DNA of 64,000 bases. It comes from Gallaecimonas xiamenensis 3-C-1. GTDB taxonomy: Bacteria > Pseudomonadota > Gammaproteobacteria > Enterobacterales > Gallaecimonadaceae. Shown here piece after piece: positions 38,291 through 45,575 of the stretch. The notes below the pieces were generated by a model. The model did no database searches. It was given only the letters and a program-made list of their open reading frames with translations, and was not told the origin of the DNA. The first letter of the stretch is position 1. The number at the start of each line of letters is the position of its first letter. The stretch covers positions 62,001 through 126,000 of the forward strand of contig NZ_AMRI01000005.1 of assembly GCF_000299915.1 (NCBI RefSeq), in the 5' to 3' direction. The position numbers and the translations under genes are program-made.

Positions 38291-40443
38291 TGACCGACAA
38301 GACTTTTAGCTTCGCCCTGCGCGAGGACGGTATCGGCATCATCACCATGGATGTGCCCGGCGAGTCCATGAACACCCTCAAGGCCGCCTTTGCCGAGGAG
38401 ATCCGTGCCATTCTTGCCGACATCCGTCACGATCCGGCGGTAAAAGGCCTGGTTCTGGTGTCCGGCAAACAAGGTTCCTTCATTGCTGGCGCCGATATCG
38501 GCATGCTGGATAAATGTGAGAGCAGCCAGGACGCCGAAGCCCTGTCCAAGGCCGGCCATGCCATCTGCGCCGAGCTGGAAAGCCTCAAGGTGCCGCTTAT
38601 CGCCGCCATCCATGGCCCCTGCCTTGGCGGTGGCCTGGAGCTGGCCATGGCTTGCCACGGTCGGGTTGCCTCCGATTGGGACAAGACCGCTCTTGGCCTG
38701 CCGGAAGTGCAGCTGGGCCTGCTGCCGGGGTCCGGCGGCACCCAACGCCTGCCGCGCCTGGTGGGCATTCAGAAAGCCTTGGACATGATGCTGACCGGCA
38801 AACAGCTGCGCCCTGCCCAGGCCAAAAAGGCCGGCCTGGTGGACGAAGTGGTGCCCCAAAGCATCCTGCTGGACGTGGCCATCGGCCTTGCCAAGAAAGG
38901 CAAGCCCCTGCGCGACGGTGTCAAACTGGGCTTTAAGGACAAGCTGTTGGAAGACAATGGCGTTGGCCGCAACATCGTCTTCGACCAGGCCCGTAAAACC
39001 GTGCTGAAAAAGACCGGTGGTCATTACCCGGCGCCACTTAAGATCCTCGAATGCGTGCGGGTCGGTATGACCGACGGCATGGACGCAGGCCTGGCGGTTG
39101 AAGCCAAGTACTTCGGCGAACTGGTAAAAACGCCAGAGAGCAAGCAGCTGCGCGGCCTTTTCTTCGCAACCACTCAGATGAAGAAGGAAACCGGCGCCGA
39201 GGGCGTGACTCCCAGGAAAGTCGCCAAGGCGGCGGTTTTGGGTGGCGGCCTGATGGGTGGCGGCATTGCCAACGTCACCGTGACCAAGGCCGGCGTGCCT
39301 GTGCGTATCAAGGACATTGGCGAGCAGGGCATCAGCCATGCCTTCAAATACAGCTACGACCTGTTGATGAAGAAGGTTAAGCGCCGCCACCTGCGTAAGA
39401 GCCAGGCACAAAAGCAGATGATGATGCTGACCGGCGACACCCAGTACCGGGGCTTCCATGACGTGGATATCGTCGTCGAAGCGGTGTTTGAAGACTTGGC
39501 CCTCAAGCATCAGATGGTCAAGGACATCGAGACCCACTGCGGCCCCGAGACCATCTTCGCCTCCAACACTTCGTCTCTGCCCATAGGCCAGATAGCCGAG
39601 GCCGCCCAGCGCCCTGAAAACGTCATCGGCCTGCATTACTTCTCGCCGGTGGACAAGATGCCCCTGGCCGAGATCATTGCCCACGACAAGACCTCGCCCC
39701 AGACCATCGCCACCACAGTGGCCTTTGCCCGCCGCCAGGGCAAGACCCCTATCGTGGTCAAAGACGGCGCCGGTTTCTATGTCAACCGTATCCTGGGTCT
39801 GTACATGAACGAAGCAGCCTACCTGCTGATGGAAGGGGAGCCGGTTGAAAAACTGGACAAGGCCCTGACCGCCTTCGGCATGCCGGTGGGTCCCATGACC
39901 TTGCTGGACGAGGTGGGTATCGATGTGGGTGCCAAAATTGCCCCCATCCTGGAAAAAGAACTGGGCGAGCGCTTCCAAGCACCGGCGGCCTTTGACAAGC
40001 TGCTGGCCGACGGCCGTAAGGGCAAGAAATCCCAGAAGGGTTTCTATCTTTACAAGGATCTGCCCAAGTCTTGGAATCCGCTGAAAAAGCTGCCGAAAAA
40101 GCCGGTGGACGAGTCTGTGTACCGGGTGCTGGGCATCAGCCCTGCCGGTAGGTTGGACCTGGATGCCATTGCCGAGCGCACCTTGCTGCAGATGCTCAAC
40201 GAGGCGGCACGCTGCCTGGATGAGGGCATCATTCAAAGTGCCCGCGACGGCGATATCGGCGCCATTTTCGGTATCGGTTTTCCTCCCTTCCTGGGCGGGC
40301 CTTTCCGCTACATGGACAAGTTGGGCGCCAAAGCGGTAGTGGCCAAGCTTGAGGCCCTCAAGGCCCAGCACGGGGAGCGCTTTGCTCCCAGCCCATTGCT
40401 GGTGAAGATGGCCGAAGACGGCGGTCATTTTTACAATGACTGA
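38290..40443 (+). CDS. fadJ: Fatty acid oxidation complex alpha subunit FadJ
   Basis: A 717-residue multifunctional enzyme: enoyl-CoA hydratase/isomerase domain (about 1-190; IAGADIGML oxyanion loop, catalytic Glu in [10 protein letters not shown] and in [21 protein letters not shown]), then the 3-hydroxyacyl-CoA dehydrogenase NAD domain ([15 protein letters not shown], about residue 316; [11 protein letters not shown] with the catalytic His) and C-terminal domains ([15 protein letters not shown]). It partners FadI. Strong terminator downstream. Confidence 0.96.
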   Translation: MTDKTFSFALREDGIGIITMDVPGESMNTLKAAFAEEIRAILADIRHDPAVKGLVLVSGKQGSFIAGADIGMLDKCESSQDAEALSKAGHAICAELESLKVPLIAAIHGPCLGGGLELAMACHGRVASDWDKTALGLPEVQLGLLPGSGGTQRLPRLVGIQKALDMMLTGKQLRPAQAKKAGLVDEVVPQSILLDVAIGLAKKGKPLRDGVKLGFKDKLLEDNGVGRNIVFDQARKTVLKKTGGHYPAPLKILECVRVGMTDGMDAGLAVEAKYFGELVKTPESKQLRGLFFATTQMKKETGAEGVTPRKVAKAAVLGGGLMGGGIANVTVTKAGVPVRIKDIGEQGISHAFKYSYDLLMKKVKRRHLRKSQAQKQMMMLTGDTQYRGFHDVDIVVEAVFEDLALKHQMVKDIETHCGPETIFASNTSSLPIGQIAEAAQRPENVIGLHYFSPVDKMPLAEIIAHDKTSPQTIATTVAFARRQGKTPIVVKDGAGFYVNRILGLYMNEAAYLLMEGEPVEKLDKALTAFGMPVGPMTLLDEVGIDVGAKIAPILEKELGERFQAPAAFDKLLADGRKGKKSQKGFYLYKDLPKSWNPLKKLPKKPVDESVYRVLGISPAGRLDLDAIAERTLLQMLNEAARCLDEGIIQSARDGDIGAIFGIGFPPFLGGPFRYMDKLGAKAVVAKLEALKAQHGERFAPSPLLVKMAEDGGHFYND

Positions 40444-40445
40444 GT

Positions 40446-40476
40446 AAAAAAGGGGAGCTCGGGCTCCCCTTTTTTT
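40446..40476 (+). terminator. Terminator of fadI-fadJ
   Basis: Thirteen-bp stem of A6 + GGGGAGC paired with GCTCCCC + T6, TCGG loop, long T-run. Confidence 0.95.
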
Positions 40477-40529
40477 GGTCATAAATTCGTCATCATGGTA
40501 AAGTACGGGGCTAGCTGTAGAGGTGCCCT

Positions 40530-40733
40530 ATGTCCTGGTTGTTGTTGCCGTTGTTTTTCCCTGCCTTTTCCCTGCTGTTTTACATTGAAGCCCTCAAGGG
40601 CGGTATCAGACCCCGTTATTGGGCTCTGGTTGGCCTGGTGACTGGTCCCTTTGCCTGGCCCATGCTGCAAGCCAGAAAGCGACTCTGGTGGCGTCAGGTT
40701 TGTGGTTACTCCGGCATTTTATTCCGGGCATAA
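40530..40733 (+). CDS. Small membrane protein, unknown function (67 aa)
   Basis: Residues 2-19 (SWLLLPLFFPAFSLLFYI) are a membrane segment, and ALVGLVTGPFAWPML (about 32-46) a shorter second one, with a basic loop GGIRPRY between and a basic, Trp-rich tail (ARKRLWWRQVCGYSG). AGAGG lies about 7 nt before the ATG. Between two terminators, so it is a single-gene unit. I do not recognise the family. Confidence 0.6.
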   Translation: MSWLLLPLFFPAFSLLFYIEALKGGIRPRYWALVGLVTGPFAWPMLQARKRLWWRQVCGYSGILFRA

Positions 40734-40734
40734 G

Positions 40735-40759
40735 AAAAGGCGCCATCAGGCGCCTTTTT
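40735..40759. terminator. Bidirectional terminator
   Basis: Ten-bp stem AAAAGGCGCC / GGCGCCTTTT, ATCA loop. It ends the 67-residue gene on the plus strand and the peptide genes/sensor on the minus strand. Confidence 0.9.
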
Positions 40760-40763
40760 CACG

Positions 40764-40880
40764 TCAGGACCACCACCTTTGAGCCGGGGTCACTCTTATA
40801 GACAGTGTCTCCAACCCCTCAGGCAGCCGGTGGGACCGCTTAGGGCGGCGTCCCAGCCAGGTTTTCAGAAGGGTGATCAT
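40764..40880 (-). CDS. Possible small basic protein (38 aa) downstream of the repeat peptide
   Basis: A 38-codon frame beginning 2 nt after the stop of the IEDQVGL peptide gene (TAATCATG) and ending 5 nt before the terminator. The product begins MITLLKTWLGRRPKRSHRLP, is basic and ends QRWWS. No ribosome site of its own, but translation could continue from the upstream gene. No family recognised. The spacing argues for a real gene, the length and absence of repeat evidence argue for caution. Confidence 0.35.
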   Translation of the reverse strand: MITLLKTWLGRRPKRSHRLPEGLETLSIRVTPAQRWWS

Positions 40881-40882
40881 GA

Positions 40883-41020
40883 TTACAGGCCTACTTGGTC
40901 TTCAATCATTACCTGCGCGGATGCGGAGGTGGGGGACAGACCTACCTGATCTTCGATCTGGGTGGTCGGGGTAGGATTGAAGAAGTTGAGCAGAATGGCC
41001 AGCAGAGAAGCGTTAAACAT
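40883..41020 (-). CDS. Peptide gene with duplicated IEDQVGL heptapeptide (45 aa)
   Basis: A 45-codon gene with GAGG 9 nt before its ATG. Product: a hydrophobic N-terminal part (MFNASLLAILLNFF, residues 1-14, possibly signal-like or amphipathic), a Pro/Thr spacer NPTPTT, then IEDQVGL at residues 22-28, a Ser/Ala-rich spacer SPTSASAQV (29-37), Met38 and IEDQVGL again at 39-45, which is the exact C-terminus. The two heptapeptide coding units differ at four bases, all silent (Ile ATC/ATT, Asp GAT/GAC, Gln CAG/CAA, Gly GGT/GGC), which suggests selection for the peptide. It lies 77 bp after the end of the large GGDEF/EAL sensor gene on the same strand. Function unknown; a secreted signal or processed-peptide precursor is one idea. 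Confidence 0.6.
   Translation of the reverse strand: MFNASLLAILLNFFNPTPTTQIEDQVGLSPTSASAQVMIEDQVGL
40886..40957 (-). repeat. Two in-frame 21-bp repeats encoding IEDQVGL
   Basis: Copies at 40937-40957 and 40886-40906, 30 bp apart, 17 of 21 bases identical; all four differences are in third codon positions. Confidence 0.85.
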
Positions 41021-41097
41021 GATTATTATCCTCAGTGAGTGTAAGTAGTGTCTTGCCGTTAATGAAGAGCAAGCACTGTGCCAACACCCTCGATCAT

Positions 41098-44000
41098 TTA
41101 ACGTTTCAAACTGACAACATCTGCCGGGCCGAGTTTTCCCCCTCTTTTCAGCAATAATTGCTCAAAATCCATGGCTGGCATGGGTTTACCAAACAGATAT
41201 CCCTGGCTGATAGGACAGTTGAGCTGTTTGAGAGCCGTCAATTGCTCTTCAGTTTCTACCCCTTCGGCTACCACCTGCAGTTCCATATTCTTGGCCAGGG
41301 AAATAATGGCTGCCGTGAGGCTCCTGGCACTGGTATCTACCGTCAAGTCTTTGACGAAGGAGCGGTCAATTTTGACGCTGGTGACGGGAAATTGGCGCAG
41401 GTGGGACAGGGAAGAATAACCGGTACCGAAGTCGTCCATGGCCAGGGTAATACCCCGCTCCCTCAGCCTTTCCATCACGGCGATGGCCCTGATGGGATCT
41501 TCCATCATGGCGCCCTCGGTCAGCTCCAGCTCCAACAGGTGGGGAGGCAGGCCACAGGTCTCCAGGACTTCGTCGATTCGGGCCACCAGATCCTGCTGGC
41601 GGAATTGTCGTGGCGACAGGTTGATGGCGATGCGGCCGGGGAAGAGGCCTTGATCATACCATTTGCAGACCTGACGGCAGGTGGCATGCATCACCCAGTT
41701 ACCCAAGTCGACAATCAAGCCGCTTTCTTCGGCGATGGGAATAAAGTCGGCCGGGGAAATATAGCCACCTCTGCCGTCCGGCAGCCGTAAAAGGGCCTCG
41801 GCGCCCTTGCACTGTCCTGAGTAGGTGTCGGCTTTGGGCTGGTAGAAGACCTCGAACAGGTTTTCCCGCAGGGCCTTACGTACCCGGTTCTCCAGGGCGA
41901 GGCGGGCATGGGCCTGCTCATTCATGGTGGTGGAGAAGAACTGGCAGATATCGCCACCAACGTGCTTGGCGTGGTACATGGCGGCGTCGGCATTACGCAG
42001 CAGGTTCTCCGGGTTGTCACCGTCATCGGGATAGAGGACGGCGCCAATGGCGCAGGTGACGTTGATTTCTTCGCCGTGGAGGTAGAAGGGGGCCATCAAC
42101 TGGCGATGCAGGGCGGCAGACAAACGGGTGATGTCGTCGAGCTTGGCCTGGCTGTCCACCACTATGGCAAATTCGTCTCCCCCTAGGCGATAAAGGGTAT
42201 GTTCCTGACCCATCACGTACTGCAGGCGGTCTGCCACTTCCAAAAGTAGCTGATCGCCGTATTGGTGGCCGAGGGAATCGTTTACCTGCTTGAAGTTATT
42301 AAGATCCAGCACCATCAGGGCACAAGGCTGCTTCTTGCGCACCAGGCCATGCAAGGTACTCATAAAGAAGCTGCGGTTGGGCAGGCCGGTCAAGGGGTCG
42401 GTGTTGGTCAGGCGTTCAAGCTCCCGCTCTTTTTCCTTACGCTCGGAAATGTCGGAGAAGACGGCCACGAAATGGAAAGAGTCCTTCTCGTCATCCATGA
42501 CCCTGTCTATGGTGATCTCGATAGGGTAGATCTCGCCACTGTTGCGCCTGGCTTCCAGCTCGTCGTGCCAGCGGCCGGATTTTTCCAGGGCCTGTTTGAT
42601 CTGCTCCATGAAACGTTCGTTGTAGAGCGAGAAGTTCCACGGCTTGCCGATGGCATCCTGGCGGCTGGTGCCGGTGACCCGGGTAAAGGAATCATTGATA
42701 TCCTGGATAATGAAATCCGGCGAGGTAATACAGATGGCGTCGGAAATATTGCGGAATGACTGGGCCAGCAGTTTGAGCTTTTCTTCGGTCTTCTTGAGCT
42801 TGGAAATGTTCTTGATGGTGCCGGTCATGCGGACAGGGGCGCCCCTGTCGTTGTATTCCACCACCCGGCCCCTATCGAGGATCCAGACCCAATCGTCTTC
42901 CTTACCTTTGACCCTGTAGGCGATTTCAAATTCGTCCTGCTCTCCAGAGAAGCAGGCATTGAGGGTTGATTTCACCCTGGCCAGATCCTTGGGGTAAATA
43001 TTGTTCTTGTTGTCTGCGGTACGGACACCGTCATCCGGCAGTAGCAGGGTGTCCCAGATATTGGATCGATAGATGTTGCCGTTCTCGATATCCCAGTCCC
43101 AAAGCTCGTCACCGCTCCCCCAGAGGGCCAGTTTCAATCTTTCTTCGCTTTCCACTATGCGGGCATGCTGGCGCCGCCGGGTGCGGACTATGGACAATAT
43201 ATGCAGGGCAATAAAGAAGACAATGCAGATGTAGACGAAAATAGCACCATTGCTTCGCCACCAGGGGGGCAGTATCACCAGATTAATGCCCTGGCTTTGA
43301 GCAACGACTCTGCCACCATCTATGGCCCGAAAGGTGATCTTATGGGTCCCCGAGTCCAACTTGCTCAGTGCCAGGCGATTGGAGTTGTCCAGGTCGTACC
43401 ATCTGTCATCGTAACTGGATACCTTGTATTGAAAGCTGGCTCTGTCTGGAAACTCGCTGTTGAGCAATGACAAATCCAAGAATAATGGATACTGGTGGTA
43501 CTCCAATGTCAGTGAGTGCGTCTTAAGCAGTTCACCCAATAAATCATTTCGTTCGTCACCAAACAGGTTCACTCCTGATACCGTAATATCCCCGCTTGGA
43601 CTGTCGTGAGGCACCGAACCCACACCGACTAGCGTAATACCGCCTATACCTCCGAGATAAAGGGTGCCGCTGGGGGAGATCATGAAGGCAGTAGAGGCAT
43701 ATTCATCAAGAATGTTGTATCGGCTATCAAAACTGGCAACGATGCCAAGGTGGAGCAAATCACCCTGAACATCGAATACCTTAAAACCGGACGAAGTCAG
43801 GGTGACAAAGCGTTCGCCACTGGCTACAGCCACAGTGCCGCCAGAGTAAATTTCCTCGCTGGGCTTTAACGGCAGTTGGAGAACTTCGCCGCTGGCAATG
43901 TCGATGATCCTGCCATCTTTAAGAAGTGCATAGAGCCTGTTCTTATACTCGACAACCTTTTTTGTCCAAGTATCAACGACCTTGACTTCTTTTCCTGAAG

Positions 44001-45375
44001 AGAGTTCTTTTTGGCAGAGCCCGTTGTCCCCTGCCAAATACTGGACACCTTTGAACTTGTAAAGATGATTGGTGAAACCGGGGTTACAACTGGTAAAGCC
44101 GCCATCCCTGATGATATGGCCGGCCTCCAAGTGGTAATAATTGTGGTTTCTATCGCTAAGAATCCAGTTTTCCTGATAAATGGCCGAGTTGAATGCAATG
44201 TCAGAAACAATTGTCTGCGTCTGGCCTCTGTTTTGTACCACCAAGCCATTGGACGTCAAAATGAGGTAGCCATTGGCACTGTCAAAAAGATAGTTCACCT
44301 TGCCATCGTCGAGGGCGAGGGGCTTGATCGTCTCACCGTTATAGATATAAGCATTGGCCTTGTTGTCAATCAGTAATACGTCCTTGCCCGAGTGCGCAAT
44401 GAATTTGACGTAAGTGCTAGATGAACTGGAGGGTAGGGTCTGGTTGGTAAGTGCCGATGGGTTTTTCTTGAAAATAATGACGCCGTTGGAATGGGTTCCC
44501 AGCAGGAGCGACTTGTTGTCTTCTACAAAGGTCCATGACTTGCCTTTGAAAAAAAAGGTTGGCTTGTCTTGGCCATTTAATTGGATGAGTCCCTCTTCGG
44601 TAGCCAGCTTGAATTGGCTGCCGTCATGTCGGAAATCGTAGGTTGGCGCTTTGAAAAGTGGCTGACTTGGTTTTTTGAAATCAAAGAAACCAAGCTCGGA
44701 AGCGACATAGACGCTATTGCCAACGTTAGCCACCTTGTTGATATTCAGGCCGAAACGGAGCTCTTCACCGGTTTTTTCAAAGGCTCTGTTAAGTGACAGC
44801 AATCCCTTGTCATAGGTGGCTACCAAGAATCCGCCCTGGTAAGGCATGACTTGTTTAACGTTGCTGATGCTTACTTGGTCTTCAACTTTGAATGATGCGG
44901 GGTTAACTTCATAAAGCCCGTCCTGGGCACCCACCAAAATGGTGCCGTCCCCCAGTTCATTGACAGACCATATGACTTTGTCATCGAAGCTGTCGAGCCG
45001 TGAAAATGCCGAGGCCGGCCATTTTTTTACCAACAACCCATTCTGGGTGCCTACCCATAAGTTGTTGTGGCTATCGTTGAAAAGGTTGCGGATAAAGCCG
45101 GATTTGGCGGGGAATTTGTCGCTGCCGGGCAGGAAGTTGACCAGGCTGCGGCCATCGAAGCGGGACAGGCCGCTGGTGGTGGCTATCCAGGTGAAGCCCT
45201 TGTGATCTGTAACCATGTCCAGGGCGGTCAGCTGTGGTAAACCGGCTTCCTTGTCCAACACCTGGTATTGGTAAAACTGTGGTTGCTCGGGAAGTTGGGC
45301 CCAGGTCGAGAAGGACAAGAGACAAAACAGCCACAGCCAAGGCTGCCCTTTAATTTTGGGGTTTCTGGGCCACAT
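41098..45375 (-). CDS. Periplasmic propeller-PAS-PAS-GGDEF-EAL sensor (c-di-GMP enzyme)
   Basis: A 1425-residue single-span sensor. The start at 45375 gives a signal peptide (MWPRNPKIKG, then WLWLFCLLSF, to about residue 26) and follows a near-consensus promoter. Order: periplasmic two-component-regulator-type beta-propeller repeats (about 30-640; for example TDHKGFTWIATTSGLSRFDG and NDSHNNLWVGTQNGLL), a Y_Y_Y-like domain (about 650-700), membrane span about 705-728, two PAS domains (about 745-985), GGDEF (motif GGDEF near 1065) and EAL (EALLR near 1193, MDDFGTGYSSLSHL, VAEGVETEEQ). Both catalytic motifs look complete, so it could both make and degrade c-di-GMP. The ligand is unknown; such propellers often bind glycans or peptides. 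The base composition of the propeller part is visibly more AT-rich than neighbours. Confidence 0.92.
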   Translation of the reverse strand: MWPRNPKIKGQPWLWLFCLLSFSTWAQLPEQPQFYQYQVLDKEAGLPQLTALDMVTDHKGFTWIATTSGLSRFDGRSLVNFLPGSDKFPAKSGFIRNLFNDSHNNLWVGTQNGLLVKKWPASAFSRLDSFDDKVIWSVNELGDGTILVGAQDGLYEVNPASFKVEDQVSISNVKQVMPYQGGFLVATYDKGLLSLNRAFEKTGEELRFGLNINKVANVGNSVYVASELGFFDFKKPSQPLFKAPTYDFRHDGSQFKLATEEGLIQLNGQDKPTFFFKGKSWTFVEDNKSLLLGTHSNGVIIFKKNPSALTNQTLPSSSSSTYVKFIAHSGKDVLLIDNKANAYIYNGETIKPLALDDGKVNYLFDSANGYLILTSNGLVVQNRGQTQTIVSDIAFNSAIYQENWILSDRNHNYYHLEAGHIIRDGGFTSCNPGFTNHLYKFKGVQYLAGDNGLCQKELSSGKEVKVVDTWTKKVVEYKNRLYALLKDGRIIDIASGEVLQLPLKPSEEIYSGGTVAVASGERFVTLTSSGFKVFDVQGDLLHLGIVASFDSRYNILDEYASTAFMISPSGTLYLGGIGGITLVGVGSVPHDSPSGDITVSGVNLFGDERNDLLGELLKTHSLTLEYHQYPLFLDLSLLNSEFPDRASFQYKVSSYDDRWYDLDNSNRLALSKLDSGTHKITFRAIDGGRVVAQSQGINLVILPPWWRSNGAIFVYICIVFFIALHILSIVRTRRRQHARIVESEERLKLALWGSGDELWDWDIENGNIYRSNIWDTLLLPDDGVRTADNKNNIYPKDLARVKSTLNACFSGEQDEFEIAYRVKGKEDDWVWILDRGRVVEYNDRGAPVRMTGTIKNISKLKKTEEKLKLLAQSFRNISDAICITSPDFIIQDINDSFTRVTGTSRQDAIGKPWNFSLYNERFMEQIKQALEKSGRWHDELEARRNSGEIYPIEITIDRVMDDEKDSFHFVAVFSDISERKEKERELERLTNTDPLTGLPNRSFFMSTLHGLVRKKQPCALMVLDLNNFKQVNDSLGHQYGDQLLLEVADRLQYVMGQEHTLYRLGGDEFAIVVDSQAKLDDITRLSAALHRQLMAPFYLHGEEINVTCAIGAVLYPDDGDNPENLLRNADAAMYHAKHVGGDICQFFSTTMNEQAHARLALENRVRKALRENLFEVFYQPKADTYSGQCKGAEALLRLPDGRGGYISPADFIPIAEESGLIVDLGNWVMHATCRQVCKWYDQGLFPGRIAINLSPRQFRQQDLVARIDEVLETCGLPPHLLELELTEGAMMEDPIRAIAVMERLRERGITLAMDDFGTGYSSLSHLRQFPVTSVKIDRSFVKDLTVDTSARSLTAAIISLAKNMELQVVAEGVETEEQLTALKQLNCPISQGYLFGKPMPAMDFEQLLLKRGGKLGPADVVSLKR

Positions 45376-45414
45376 CTGGCTACCTGGAAAGGGGCGGATG
45401 AGAATCAATATATC

Positions 45415-45443
45415 CTTATAACTTAGGCATCTAGCACTGTCAA
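45415..45443 (-). promoter_or_regulatory. Sigma-70 promoter of the GGDEF/EAL sensor gene
   Basis: Minus-strand TTGACA (45443-45438), 17-nt spacer, TATAAG (45420-45415). Perfect -35 and five of six -10 bases with ideal spacing; transcription should begin about 33 nt before the ATG at 45375. Confidence 0.78.
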
Positions 45444-45575
45444 AGGCACGCCATGAGAGGGGGGGAGGGGCTGTTCCACCAGGCGCTACCCTGGTGTTAG
45501 CCCATCCTTCCCGGCAGCAGGCGCACCACCGGATCAAGGTCCACGACCACCGGCCAATCCTCTCCTTTCCCGGCG

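Noticed and set aside
38146-40482. Very long minus-strand open frame (778 codons) opposite fadJ
   Set aside because: It mirrors a well-supported fadJ gene, its translation resembles no family, and it is rich in His, Gln and Gly as expected from reading G+C-rich codons backwards.
40761-41100. Empty intergenic region after the 67-residue gene
   Set aside because: It first looked like a gap, but minus-strand translation shows the IEDQVGL gene and a coupled small frame.
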